Part shown: piece after piece, positions 19,604 through 32,509 of the stretch
Layout: each line of letters begins with the position of its first letter
Position numbering within the stretch: position 1 is the first letter of the stretch
Assembly (NCBI GenBank): GCA_904066235.2
Contig: CAJFCV020000001.1
Span: 7,254,001 to 7,318,000, forward strand
From: Bursaphelenchus xylophilus
Lineage: Eukaryota; Nematoda; Chromadorea; Rhabditida; Aphelenchoididae
Reading direction: 5' to 3'
Length of the DNA: 64,000 nucleotides
Position numbers and translations under genes: made by a program
Notes under the pieces: model-generated
What the model was told of the DNA's origin: nothing
Databases searched by the model: none
What the model saw: the letters and a program-made list of their open reading frames with translations, nothing else

Positions 19604-21907
19604 CTATGAAGACACATCATCCTCCTCGGAACTGTTGTTATTCCGTTCCGCCTCTTCCTGGGCTGCCCGATCTCTCCAGTTGGATTTATTTTCTTGTAGA
19701 TGTCGTGACCACGGGTTGGGAATCTCGAGTTTTCCGAAGTAATTAATGGGGATTTTCCGTACGGAATTGTTTCCGGTTGGACTTTTGCTGAAATTTCAAT
19801 TTAAAATAGAAGTAATCAAGCTTGCTCACAGATCAGGAACTGGCGAAAGGGATGCGCCCGAGGCGGAGCCATCGCGTCCATCATTGTTCGAGCCCGGAGG
19901 GAAGAGCGAGTCAGAGGATGGCAGGGAAACCAGAGGCTCAACCATCTTGGTTAACATCTCACCGCATACTATCATCGTTGGCTCCACAATGAAATCGATG
20001 AAGCCTATAAATAGACTGTGTTTCTCCCATCTTTTTACCGATTTGAGATTCCGCTACATGAACGGTGTGTCTGTCACACAATGGAGAATAAGGTAGTCCC
20101 ATCGACGCCTCGAGGTCTCCTTGCCGGAAGAACTCCTCTAAGACGCCCTCAGTCCATCGAGAATGCAGCTCCCAAGGTTTGGAGGCATGGGAGATATCAC
20201 AGGCATGGACAATCAGACAGAGCGCCTTCATCTTGTCTATCCCCTCAGGCAGTGAGAGCATGTTTTTCATGGTTTTGATCTGGACAAAATGGGTGCTCAT
20301 GTCGGTGGCCAACACTATCTCCACGACCGAGTTTCTGAGTTCTCTGTAATCTTAAGGTATTTGCTTCAGAGGAACCCGATACCTGAATTCTTCCCGAGTC
20401 AATCGTTCAAAGATATTTTTATCTTCTTCTTTCAACAATCTGAAGCAAGCGCTGACGTGATGATTTTCCAAAACAGATCTGTCATTGTACAGCAGAGCGA
20501 AGTGGGACCTGTGAAAGCGGATTAGACCAGTCGGAGACTATTACCCTGATTGAATGTGAAAGTTATTTGTGTGCCCGGTGTGTTCGTAATCGTGAATTAA
20601 AGCCCCAAAAAGGACGGACAGCATTTCGAGATCGCTTAAACTGCTCTGTAAGATGGGTAAATCAGATATTTAACTTGGAAAATACGATTAAAGAGCCCAT
20701 CGTTCAGCTTGGTTCGATGTAAAGCCCCTTTCTTCGTCGATGCAAACAAAAATAAAGTTGGCTCCGTTTCCGGCTAGACCTACGGCTAATCCAGTTTGCG
20801 AGAGCATGAAATGGGAGGTTTGTGTGACGTCAGCCGCATGAACCGTATTGTGATAGGGATTGTTGTGTCTACTGTAGCCGGCTTCCAAAGCAAGAAGATA
20901 ATTCTCAAGGCATTGATAGTTGATCTGAAGTGGATGCATTTATAGCGAAAACCGTCTGTATGCTATTCTATGATTGCTAATTACACTCCGTTATGGCCTT
21001 TTTATGCTGGTTTTCTTGAGATCTTATGCCTCAAAATGTAAAAATTGACAATTCGTTGTCCAACAAAAAACCTGTGGCCGATAGTATGAAATGAAAAATT
21101 TGAAATGGTAAAAGCGTGTCCACCAACGTCTTTAACGCTCTTGGTCTCATCAAATTCTGTTGAGTCTGAGGGAAGCTACATACACTCGAAATAAAAAAAT
21201 TGACAATTCGCCGACAACTACTGTATAATACGCAGCTCACCTTAAAACGTTCAAGGAAGCCGTACCGATTGAATAATTCGAATCCAACGTATTTGAGAGC
21301 GTGTCCATCGGTTGCTTCGTTGAGATCGAAACAGCTGAATCCCCAGCCATTGATGTTCTGAAATAATTTTTGGTTCCCTGACATACTCACCTTTAGATAT
21401 GGCTGATATTCTTTTGGAATGGGTGCCAAAACCGTCTGAGTCCGACGGTAGATCCTTAAAATATTTATATTATGTCACCGGAGCCTACTTGTCGAAGAAA
21501 ATTCCGGTTCTGATGGCATTGGCGACTGATTTGAACTTTGGTTTCTCCCGTTTAGTTTGCACGGTCTGTCTGGTAAAAGTCGCCGCCAGCCATTCCCGGA
21601 CTTCGTCAGGGACAGTATCTGGGGTGACCTCTGCCAAGTCGTCGTCTTCATCACATATCCTTCTGAAAAAAATATTTTTTTTTAACTTTCGTATTTTACC
21701 GGGTCTCGTCCATATACGCTGTTTCGAGGACAAGAGCTGCATATTCGATATTCCGTTTGAGATCCTCGAGAGGTAACTGGCCACTGTTCAGCTGATGCAA
21801 GATGTAGCGCAACCTAAAGATGATTTATATTCGAATACACTCAACCTGCAAGCATGCTTCCTAAGGACTAGCTGATAGAATCCGTAGGTGTCACCCACAA
21901 TCATCAT
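19604..21907 (-). CDS. PDE1: Calcium/calmodulin-type cyclic nucleotide phosphodiesterase PDE1
   Basis: Hydrolyses cAMP and cGMP. Exons 21907-21846, 21813-21700, 21662-21489, 21454-21391, 21357-21241, 20924-20784, 20645-20545, 20508-20383, 20343-20039, 20004-19830 and 19787-19604 give 520 aa. The PDE1 N-terminal module is seen as [20 protein letters not shown], then AVPSEVRDWLAS-like [13 protein letters not shown]. The catalytic metal sites are [12 protein letters not shown] and [11 protein letters not shown], with [21 protein letters not shown] and [13 protein letters not shown] following. The tail is acidic (SSEEDDVSS). The start at 21907 is the minimal one; upstream exons at 23505-23160 join in phase and could supply the usual regulatory N-terminus. 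No intact calmodulin-binding helix was identified. Confidence 0.93.
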
Positions 21908-23992
21908 GGCGACTAGAAAATAAATAAAAAGAGTTTGGCCGCCTTTAGCCCTTGAAATAAAAGATGGGATCGCCGTGTTATCTGCCCGAAAGACGGTTGT
22001 CCTGACAACCAGTCGAGAATCATCATGTCTTCTTCCTTTTCGTGCTCTCCTTGACAGGATGTCATCAGTTAACTGTAAGGCTTTACAAAAGTGTTCCCCA
22101 AATAAAAAGGGAAGTTCCCGAATTTATTTTAAATTGGGAATTAAGAGAGATGTACTTGTTTTTGGTTCTTAAAGCTTGGGATGTCAAGAGAATGCGCCGA
22201 TAGACATTATCAAAACACTTTAGCAACGTTTTCGCGATTCACAGTAAAGTCATCAAAATTTTAATTTGTTTTTAAAGGCCCTAAATTTGTCGTACACGAA
22301 TAGTGCCCCAAAAAACATCAAATCTCTCGGCCCCAGGGACTTTATCCGCATCAACGTTAAGGGTCACGACGAGAGTTAATTACCTCGGAACATGATATGT
22401 TTGTTATGCACTCTTTGAGAAATCTGTTGGTTACTCCCACTTACTTCTTGATTGCATCAAGGGCTGCATTTGATGAGGTAGAAGGATCATCAGAGACCTT
22501 GTTGACCGACTCTTGTCGTCGATAAAGGGTGAATGGGCGGGAATGATTCTTGTGTTGGTCAACTGAAACCATGACATCAGAACGATTGGCTGGTAGAACG
22601 TGCCCCAGAGAGCCGAGGAAAGTTAAAATCTTGGCTGGAGTACTTGTAGAAGGGGTTTCCTTCAACTTGATTCTTCTGACTCTTCCTCCGAGTCACTCTG
22701 AGTTGCGTGCCCTGAGGGGACGAAGCTAAGGAAGTCCGGAGACCGCGCGCTTCTCTCCGAAGTCACAAACAGGCGTCTTATGCTTTCAGCGGATACGAGG
22801 CCGCCTGCCAAAATAGCCTCGCGCACCCGTCCTATGCTCGCCAATTATTGGAGCCGTTTTCTTTTCGATTATCTTCCTCTTCATAATAATGTTGTTCCTA
22901 TATAATTCCATGGTGCCTAAGCGTTAATGAGGGTGGATCCAGGGCTTTGTTCTTTCATCAATTTAATCGAAATGACTAAATTGACAAGTCCTACCCTTAA
23001 GCAAAAACCATATTTGAAATTGGGCAAAGGATTCGTCACGCATGTTTATTAGATTTTTATCTTCTTACTCATCAGGGATTGTGAGAAGTCGCGACATCAA
23101 AAATAGGAAATTGAGTTAGGGTCTTCACCGAGCATAGACAAGACCAAGGGAATCCACTTACCGTCAACGATATATTCTTGATCACAAAACGTAACTTGGA
23201 TTCGACCACTTGAATTGGACGCCGTTTGATCTGAAAAGGAAAAATATGAATAGTCAGCATGAAGTAAAGGAAGAACGAGGAACCCAACACACTACTGTGA
23301 GCAGAAGGGATAACAAGTCATTACCTATCTTGATATTTGGAGAGCGTTTCATTCTGGCCAGGAGCTGCGCTAAGGAGGTTGGAGTGGGGCGGTTCGCCGG
23401 GATGGGACGTCGCAAACTGGTGAGGAACGGAATAATTTTGACGGAAGGGAGGGATAAGTGGGGATGAGCAACAAGCCTCACAGGACGCGAGACGGACTGG
23501 AGCAATGTTGCTCATGCACGACCAACAATCATCGGCGTTTGTCAGGTCATGAAATGATAATTCGATTGGGGCTCTCACTCGACGCCAACACCACTGGCCG
23601 TCACACACTCCGGGTGGAAACTGTGGCCCCGTTCGGGAGTTTGATGAACTTCTACAGAGCCATATCCCTCCACATCCTCAGTCTAATCACTCCTACTGTT
23701 GCCAACTTGGAATCACAACTTCCGACTCGACTTCCTTATATTGTTAACGCCGTTAGATGATACCGCCTCTTCTTGGCCCTCCCTCATGCATCTTCGTATC
23801 CTGTCATGTTTTATTTAGTACTCGCTCAGAGTAAAGACTTTAATGATTACCGATTCTTTCAACAATTGTTCTGCATAAAAGAGAATATTGATTTATTCAA
23901 ACAATCCAATAATATTGAAGATTCATAACATAAACTATAAATTACAGAAATTGTAACAGACCGGTACATATCAAATAACAAGCGATGTCTAT
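21908..23992 (-). other. Region upstream of PDE1 with candidate N-terminal exons
   Basis: Two minus-strand segments look coding but are not firmly connected. Segment 1 is an open frame ending in MKRSPNIKI at about 23331, spliced to 23232-23161 (GRIQVTFCDQEYIVDG region). Its donor GTAAGT leaves one base, which matches the phase of the PDE1 exon at 21915. Segment 2 is 22700-22440 (AKILTFLGSLGHVLPANRSD), ending at another GTAAGT donor. No known domain is recognised in either. They may be alternative PDE1 5' exons or a small separate gene. The rest (about 23500-23990) is the importin beta 3' flank, with nothing recognised. Confidence 0.4.
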
Positions 23993-26900
23993 TTATGCAA
24001 TAGTTGCCTGTCGTCGAACACGTTGCATTTCTCTTGAGACCCACGTTAGTGCTGTTTTGCATTTGTTTTGTTTCGAACGGCGAAGACGCTGAACGATTGC
24101 AACCACGGATTCTGAATCCATGAGAGGGATCGAAAGGACACCGAACGTATTTACGAGATCTCCTACCAATGAAATCGCCGAGACTAACAGACTCTCAGGA
24201 GCAGGCGGCTGACTGGAGGCAATTGAGTTGAGAAGTTGAGTAATCCGTGGAAGATATTGCTGGAGGACGGCTTTGTGTTCATCGGTCTCTCGGAATGACT
24301 GAATCATTGACATGTAAACCACGAGGCAACTCTCTCGGAGCAGGGTTACGTAGTCAGCCTGATCGATGTCGTCCTAAACTCGAAACTCGTTTTAAAATCC
24401 GTTTACAAAATTGATCGATTTTCCTCAACGTACGCCATTTTTTAAACTTCACCCACAAAGATAAAAATAAGTACGTTATAAAAATTGAAAAACTGGCACG
24501 GACGGCAGGTTAAGTGCTAAAAAATTTTTACAAACATACCGCAGCAACAGGAACTGAAGACGCTTCGACCGCTTGATCCACAAATCTCATGGTATGCTCA
24601 AAGTAAGGGGCGAATTGGGGACCCAGAGCAGTAATCATGTCACCCAAAATTTGGATTATGTGACACTTAATGGTACGATCAACAGTGCCATCCTAGAAAA
24701 AAAACATTACTCCAAGCGCAACGCCCAGATTTTAATAAAAATAACAAGTGTTATAAACGGTTCGAAAGGCCTTAAAAAGTAGTATTAGAAACACTTTCAG
24801 TTTTTGCAGAATGTCGTAGGCCAAAAAATATGAGCGGTTGATTTGTAACTTTAGTTACAAAATCTGATATGGGGCAAAATAAATGTTATTTCAAAACCCA
24901 AAACGGTACGTATTGCTAGCCTAAGAATCATCTTGAAGTTTGGCGCTTGCCAACAAAGCATCTTTACATAACACATTTACCGGTTATACCACAAAGTGAA
25001 AACATTCAGTTTTTTTATCTAGAAAAACATGTAAGCTCGGTTTTAACCGTAATGGACCATCTTCTAGCAAAATTAAAAAAAATGTAAAAGTTTAACGCAA
25101 ATATTTTCTTAACTGTAAAAACGAAAAAAAGATTTTGCCGAAGCCAGGAACCGAACCGGCTTGGCTTATCTTATCAGCCCGCTCAGCAACCACTGCACCA
25201 TTGAAGCAACCTTCTCCGAGGCGTTTTTTACTTCCCTAGTAAGACATATGCGAAACTATACCACAGAGGGTCAAAAAATCAATTTTTCCGCGCGAAACCG
25301 GCTAAGATAAATGGGCAAAAAGTGGTTATCTCTGTGGCCGCTCGCCGCGTGCTCTCCCAGCCGCAAAGATCGTTGTTGAATATCCTGACTGCCGCTGCAA
25401 AGCACGAGCCAAAATTTTCGCGAATTGGTACGTGGCCTATGCCTCAATGCGTGCAAAATTCAAATAAAATCGAAATCTCGCACTAGTACTTTCCTTGTGA
25501 GTTTTGGAATGTCAACTTACATTTAATAGCGTAATCAAAACTCTGACCAGTTCATCAGAATAGGCAATAATCTTGCCTTCAAAAGCAGTACAAAGATCAG
25601 TAACAACTCCCAACGCACTGATGCATAGATCCTTCTCTGCGTGGTTACTCATCGCATGATATAAGAGGGGTTTGAAAGCGTCCATATACTTGGCAAAATC
25701 TGTTCGAACAACGGTGATCAAGGCGGATACGGCCATTAGAGCCTCTTCCATGACGGCACCATTATCACGGCCAGAGAATCTGTTCATTATTTGGAATAGC
25801 CCTGTCATAATCGTGTCTGCAATCTGCGGAGCATCAGAAGGTCTCATCTTCCGGAGAACGGACTGAAGAGTCGCACATAATTGCGAAATCAGATCTCGAA
25901 GTTGTGACCGATCAGACGAAGACACAGCATTCTGTTCCATTTGAAGAAGTTGCTCGATCTTGGAAAGGACAACGATCGTTGTTTGCTGGACAACCGCATA
26001 ACAGTCCTTCGGGCTATTCTTTATCAATTCCATAAGAGCCTCATAAGCCGCGTTTCGAAGATTAACATTCGCATCCTGTCTAAAGATGAAACAGTTCAGT
26101 AAGCACATAAAAATGGGGGGCTTTAAAAGCCTTAACATACCGCTCTGAAGTTTTAATCAACTCTTGAACCATTTGTTGATAGACGGAACTTAACATAAAC
26201 GTATCAGGCTCTCCACTTGCGTCAGTTCCGTTCTGAACTGCGGTCTGATAGATTGCTTTAACCAATGAAGAAATTGTCTAAAAAATTCAATAAAAATGTT
26301 ATTCTCTAAAGAATTATACAAAAAATGTTCCAAACACATACCCAGCAAGAGTTGCTAGCAATTCGAGGAACTTGTTGAAGAGTTGAAAACAATGCCGGCA
26401 GCAGACGCTGAAGAACTTCTTGATTGCTCACCAAGTCCACACAAATCTCACACACCCTTCCAATAGCCCAAATTGCGGTATCTCTAACTGCCAACTAAAT
26501 TTATAATTGGAGAACTGAAAGAGAAACTTACATGGCTGTCGCAAACTCTGTCTATCAATGGAATAATGGCTTGCTGAACGAGAGCCGAGAGTGTGGAAGG
26601 ATCGGGTCCATCCAAAATAGACCCAAAGGCCATAACTGCCGCCTCTCTTCGATGCCAATCAGGATTCGCAAAGTTCTCACTGATAAACGGCAATGTGGGT
26701 GCAATAACGTCATCCTGGCAACATTGAGCCAACAGCATGATACAGACACTGGCAGATTTGGCGGGGATCCAATCGTCCTCTTCTGGATCTTCATCTTGAT
26801 GGCAAAGAATCTCCGTCAAAAGAGGGATCAGGTATTGAAGAGCTCCCTTTGCATAATGTTTTGAGACTTGACTTGGAGGTCTTCCTTCCTCTGCCGCTTC

Positions 26901-28113
26901 TTCGGCTTCATACGCTAGGCCCGTTTCCTCCTCACAAACATTGGACCAAAACTCAATACCTTGCAATACGATGTCATCCTCGTTCGATTTAATTGCGGCA
27001 ATTGTGATCTAATAATAAATTGAACACCATTTTAAAACTCACCGGAAATAAAGCTGATACCATATATTTTTCCATGAACTGATAATACAAAGACATGATC
27101 TTAACTAAGCATTGGAGGGCCAGAACATTAACATCTTTGTCAGATGATTGCGTGCTATGACAGACCACTTCCATTATGACATTCCTTTCACGCTACAAAA
27201 GCATTGGTTTACTTATACCTATAAATTTACCTCGTTCTGGAAATTCATATGAGTGAATTCCAGAGAGTTGAGCATAGCTGTTACAGCAGCCTTCTTCACA
27301 TGAATCGACGGTTCTTCTTCCCTCATCCCATAAACAATAGCAGTTAGGACATTGTTGGCATAGGTCTCCATGAACGAAGGCGGAAGGGATTGGCAAATAT
27401 ATCCAAGCGCTTCCAATGAAGATTCCTTCAACAATTCGGAACTCTGGGGATTCGTGACGTTAGATTTGAGTAAGTCCATCACGTCCGGCCATAACTAAAT
27501 CAAGAAACATCAATTAATTCTTAAATAAACGTACACCATGGGGAATTTCGATACATGCAATCGCTGACACACATTGAGCAGCTGACGATGGACGGCTTTC
27601 GGTTCCCAAGGTCTTAATAATACATTCCTTAACAAATTGTCGAACTTCTTGTTGCAGACCAATCCACCTAAACTGAGATATCCTCAAATATTAATAAACC
27701 CACCTTTGTTGAAGAAGTTGACGTCTTTCTTCTTCATTTGCAACTAAAGTGTTTTTTAGCTGTAAGCCAGCAGCTTGTCGAACAAAAGCAACGTTTTCGG
27801 TCGCTGCTAAGATTGATGCCAGTTGACGAAGAAACTCCGGCTAAAATAAATTGCTGTACAACCCAAAAAACGGATAAACGCGCGGTTTCGAAATACCCAG
27901 AAATTCTAATGCTTCAGTTTTAAGATGTCTCAAATTCTACCATGCAAAAAATCAACCCGAAGAGGTAAAAACTCACGTAGTTTTGGGCACAGGCCTGATC
28001 AATGTACGATATGGCACGTTGTTGATCGTTTGGGTCTGCAAAATAAGACTTACGCAAAAAACTCACTTACCAGCAGAAATAGTCCGCTGAAGAACTTCGA
28101 GGAGCTCTGACAT
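23993..28113 (-). CDS. KPNB1: Importin subunit beta-1
   Basis: The nuclear import receptor that carries importin-alpha/NLS cargo through the pore (nematode imb-1). It starts [14 protein letters not shown] (ATG at 28113) and ends [18 protein letters not shown] [15 protein letters not shown]. It is made of HEAT repeats, and the segments align in order with the vertebrate protein: [132 protein letters not shown] and [18 protein letters not shown]. About ten short introns are present. The only long one (25520-24693, 828 nt) contains repeat remnants. The promoter is shared head-to-head with NSF (670 bp). Confidence 0.97.
25125..25500. repeat. tRNA-like repeat and degraded family B MITE in an importin intron
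   Basis: 25130-25215 is related to the tRNA-derived fragment at 16435-16520 (shared GAACCGAACC and CTCAGCAACCA). 25310-25498 resembles the family B MITE half and ends in CTTTCCTTG followed by TGA. Both lie inside intron 24693-25520 of the importin beta gene. Confidence 0.6.
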
Positions 28114-28783
28114 GATGGAGGTAATCCCGACGTGCTGAAAACAACAAACAAAAATACAAAAGCCAGTAAATTAGTGGCACTGCACCCAGTATCCACTGTT
28201 TTGGATAGAAGTGACCCGCGTTTTTTCAGATGCGGAATGCCAAAAAGCTCCTTTGAATTTTTTGACCGGCAATTTGAAATTTTTTCTTCTGAGAAAACAC
28301 TTGTCACCTTCGGGTCATGTCTTTTTTTCGACGTTGAATAATTTATTTTACGCCATGGCGGCCGCCAATATCCCGATTTCGGATATATATGATACATATC
28401 TGGAACCGATTCTACGTTTTTTATTGTCGTGCCCACATTAGAACCAGAAAGCCACATTTTTAATGTATGTCTGGGATAAGCATAAATGTATGTTCTTTAG
28501 GGCGCATTCTGCAATTAAATTGGATTTGTGACGCAAGTCTGTAATACGTGGACTTACATTTTAGTCTGTTGTCTTATATTGCGGTCCCAGTTTGTTTCTT
28601 TTTAGTGTTTTGTGTCTGCCTTTGATGTTTTGAGTTGAGTGAATGGCCTTTTTTGGGCTTTATCGATTCTCTTTTGGCCGCGCCGTTTTCTCTTTCGTTT
28701 TTTTCTTTTCAACTGCCAAATACTAATAACGTGCTTTTAAACTTCAGGGTTTTCTGAGTGTTGAATCGGAATAACGGCTTAGA
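28114..28783. promoter_or_regulatory. Divergent promoter region of importin beta and NSF
   Basis: The two start codons face away from each other with 670 bp between them. No repeat family seen elsewhere was recognised. The plus-strand ORFs here are not supported. The NSF-proximal end carries CTTCAG at 28742-28747, a possible trans-splice site. Confidence 0.5.
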
Positions 28784-31425
28784 ATGGTAAGGTTTCATCT
28801 CGAATACACATAGTTCCAGGGGATCAAATTGAAAGCCGCCAAGCTCGAAACGGAGCGCCAGTCGATGACCAACCGTGTCTATTGTAATGTGAACGACATA
28901 GATGCCAGTCAATGCCGGTATGGTTTTCTTGATCGGATCTGTTGATGTTGATCTTTACTGGCTATAAGTCTGTCGGGAAAATAACGGTCGGTCGTCGCAT
29001 CAAAATGTTTCGCCTCACCGCTATCGCGCACCAAATCTCCAGCTACGGCCGCCGTCGCAAAGCGATGATGGGCGATTCCGAGGCACGACGATCCGCCGTT
29101 ATTTTCCCGACAGACTGATAAAATACATGTGCTTTACTCCTTTTGATACTTTTATTTTATTTAGACATGTAACGGTTGTGTCAGGTCCTGGCCGGCGATA
29201 CCGGTTTTCTCTGGCCAATGACCCTTCCATTAGACCTGGCACCATTGGATTTGGTCTTTATCATCGAAAATGGGCAATGTTATCTTTGGAACAAGAGGTA
29301 TTCGTAGAACCTCTTGTATTTACAGCAAGCGACAAAGTTGTCCTTGCAGTTACGATCACCATGGATTTCCAGACCAAAAAGTTGTACGTGATTTTCCAGA
29401 AGATCTGACTGTTCATATATCAATTCAGTGTCACAACTGACCCCTTTGACACCGATGCCATGGCGCGGGAGTTTAGTATTCAATTTTCAAACATGGTACT
29501 TAGCAAAGGGAAGCTGATGGTATTTGAATTTAATTCGGGCGATAAGATTACACGGTTTGCTCTGACCATAACATCCCTAGAAGGAGCGGTGCCCGGAGGA
29601 CAACCTGAAGAGGTGAGCTTTTTTTTAGTTATCATACGAACCTATTTCAGGTTGAATTTGGACCACTGAATGCGAACGCCAGGATTGTTTTCAACAAGGC
29701 GGAAGCAGCATTGTTAAATTTGACCGGATCCTGCAAAGGAAAGGCCACCTACCGGGCTTTAATCAATCCAGGATGGGACTTTGAGAAGATGGGGATTGGA
29801 GGACTTGATAAAGAATTCTCAACCATCTTTAGAAGAGCATTTGCATCGCGTCTTTTCCCACCGGAATATATTGAACAACTTGGTTAGCATAAGTTGCATC
29901 TTATTAAATCGAAAAGGCCTTTTTTTAACTGCTTAAAACTATTCCTTTAGCTATCAAACATGTCCGTGGAATTCTCCTTTATGGACCTCCGGGTACTGGT
30001 AAAACTTTGATTGCGAGGCAGATTGGAAAGATGCTTAATGCCAGAGAACCCAAGATTGTCAATGGCCCCGACATCTTAAATAAATATGTCGGGGAATCTG
30101 AAGCTAATTTGAGGAAGTTGTTTGCTGATGCTGAGGAGGAATGGAGAAGAGTGGGGCACAACTCTGGCCTTCATATGATTATATTCGACGAGATCGATGC
30201 CATTTGCAAACAAAGAGGGTCTAATGTAAGTATCAATCAACTGCGTCAACTAGTTGCTTAGCCAGGGTCTTCTGGGGTTAATGATACCGTTGTAAATCAA
30301 CTCCTGACCAAGATGGACGGTGTAGAACAGTTGGGGAATGTTTTGGTTATTGGCATGACCAACCGGAAAGACATGATCGACGAGGCTCTTCTTCGGCCAG
30401 GTCGATTGGAGGTGCAGCTGGAAATCAACCTTCCAGATGAACACGGAAGACTTCAGATATTGCACATCCACACAGCTAATCTGCGTAAATTTGATAAGCT
30501 CGCCCCAGATGTGGAGCTTCCATTATTAGCAAAACAGACCAAGAACTTCTCTGGAGCTGAGATTGAAGGGTTGGTCAGAGCGGCCCAGTCCTCGGCGATG
30601 AACCGCGTGATGAAAGTAGGAGGCCAAGTCGAAATCGATCCTGAAGCCATGGAGAAATTCAAAGTCAACATGTCCGATTTTGAATATGCGTTGCAGAATG
30701 ACATTAAAGCAGTAAGTTTCTTGTTTCAAAGGTAGGACCTTTTTTAGGCGTTTGGGCACAATGATGAACAACTAGAAAGACTCCTTGGCGAGGATGTTAT
30801 CTTCTACGATCAGTTGGTTGCAGATATTTTGCGAGAAGGACAACTGTTGTGCGAGCAGGCATCTAGTCCCGAAACTTCTGGATTCGTTCGTGCCCTCTTA
30901 ATTGGTCCCCAGAATGCCGGGAAGTCTTGTTTGATCGCCAAGATTGCCAAGTCTGCTGACTTCCCGTTCATAAAGGTGGTCACTCCAGAAGAAATGATTG
31001 GTTTCTCCGAATCTATGAAGTGTGCCAAGATCACGCGTGTGTTTGAAGATGCTTATCGGTCTCCCTTGTCGATTGTTCTTGTGGATGACATCGATCGTTT
31101 GATGGATCACTCTCCGATTGGGCCTAGATATTCGAATATGGTCCTTCAGGCTTTGATGGTCTTGTTTAATAAGGCGCCGCCTAAGGTGAGGGCACTTTCT
31201 TAGATTACCCTGCTCTTTCAGAAGTCACGTCTTCTTGTTTTGGTGACCTCCTCAAATCATGGATTCCTTCGTGAGACCGGTCTGATTAATTTCTTTACTC
31301 GAGTTATCCACGTACCGAAGATGAACAAGATAGAACAAATTGCCAAGGTCCTTGACGAAAGTGGCTTTTCCGAGACAGAGAATCGGGAAGTTCTGGCTCA
31401 ATTGGATCGCGGACATTTAAAGTAA
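28784..31425 (+). CDS. NSF: N-ethylmaleimide-sensitive fusion ATPase (NSF)
   Basis: The AAA+ ATPase that disassembles SNARE complexes with SNAP. Exons 28784-28786, 28820-28917, 29165-29380, 29429-29612, 29651-29882, 29951-30225, 30262-30711, 30748-31185 and 31222-31425. The first coding exon is just ATG. The N domain ([20 protein letters not shown]) is followed by D1 with Walker A GPPGTGKT and Walker [25 protein letters not shown], and second region of homology FRPGRLE-like [11 protein letters not shown]2 has Walker A GPQNAGKS and Walker [10 protein letters not shown]. The stop at 31423 would remove about 40 residues of the D2 C-terminal helices. An alternative donor at 31422 can splice to sequence ending at 31580 that resembles this tail (GIGMCRIASLFDV), so the true end is probably further on. 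Intron 2 holds a MITE. Confidence 0.94.
28965..29120. mobile_element. TA-flanked MITE, family A, copy 2
   Basis: The left end is TAAGTCTGTCGGGAAAATAA and the right end TTATTTTCCCGACAGACTGA followed by TA. It lies inside intron 2 of NSF (28918-29164). Confidence 0.82.
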
Positions 31426-32508
31426 AAAAAATTAAAATTAATTTCAGTTATTTATCTTCGTTCCCCTTTGTAGCGTTAAGGAAGAAAAAAAAATTTAAAG
31501 GTGAAATTACGGTTGGTGATCATGGAATCGGGATGTGCAGAATAGCCTCTCTTTTTGATGTAAAACATGAGTTCGGTTAGTATTTTTATGCAATGACTAG
31601 CCGACAAAGAAACTAGTGTTGATATATTACACCTACGGATGTAAGATCGCACCCAACCACTCTATCTTACAATTTTTCCTTGAGCACTACATATTACTTG
31701 TCATCCAGAATATGGTCAACCAACAAAGTTATAGGCAAAACGTCTAATGTCCCGTTTTTTGGCCGCCACTGTATATCTTCATTTCAGGATAAGCATCGGT
31801 ATCAAAAGCCTCCTGCAACTGATCGAGAACTCCAAACGATGTGCCCCGGGGGAAAGAGCGCAACATCTGGCTCATGCCATTGAAGATATGATCCTGGATC
31901 TCTGAGATTGATTTATCCGGTATATGGTTACCATAAAATGCACTGTATTTTAGAAATTGCGCAATACTGTCACTTGCGATCGGTAGAGCTGTGATAAATG
32001 CAAAACTTTGCTTCATAATAAAGTCATTCCTTTTGTTCCTTTGACATAACGCCGTTTTATAAAAAGGCCACTATCTTCAGTCGGGGTAGTGCCAGATGAG
32101 CATCGCCAAAAACCCTTTGTTAAAAATGCCTGCGGTCCGAAAATGGTGGATGGCATACGCCCCCTTTTTTTGTTTGCAGTGTTTGCGCGAAAGAAGGGCG
32201 GTTAAGTGAGATCGGCATCTCCTCATCTGGAATAGAGCGGCCAAGAGCTCTGGCTCCCCTTCTTAATCGGCAACCTGCAGGCCGCCTTGGAATTCGACAG
32301 CTGTTTCCCCCCTTACGTTGGTCGAGATCGGCTGCCACTTTGTTTGAGGCCAATCCCCGGGTTTGTCGCGCCGAAGAGCGATACGGATAACATCGCCTGC
32401 ACTCGCTATGACGGGGGTCTGGAACAAGTTGACCGCCCATATCGGTAGGTCTCTGCAGACGTCGTCTTTGGTCTCAATCTGTATTCAGTCTTGATTACTT
32501 CATTCCAG
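31426..32508. other. Region between NSF and the CDK14-like gene
   Basis: 31426-31580 may be the last NSF exon. Near 31755-31775 a Tc1-type terminus is readable on the minus strand (TACAGTGGCGGCCAAAAAAC), with no partner end found. A minus-strand ORF of about 80 aa runs 32016-31780 (FLKYSAFYGNHIPDKSISEI); I do not recognise it. It runs into the Tc1-like end and may be a truncated gene. 32200-32450 is relatively GC-rich with open plus-strand frames that may be 5' exons of the kinase (for example NIACTRYDGGLEQVDRPY), but they could not be joined in phase. Confidence 0.4.
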
Positions 32509-32509
32509 G

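Noticed and set aside
26532..26864. 110-aa plus-strand ORF
   Set aside because: Antisense shadow of the importin beta exon.
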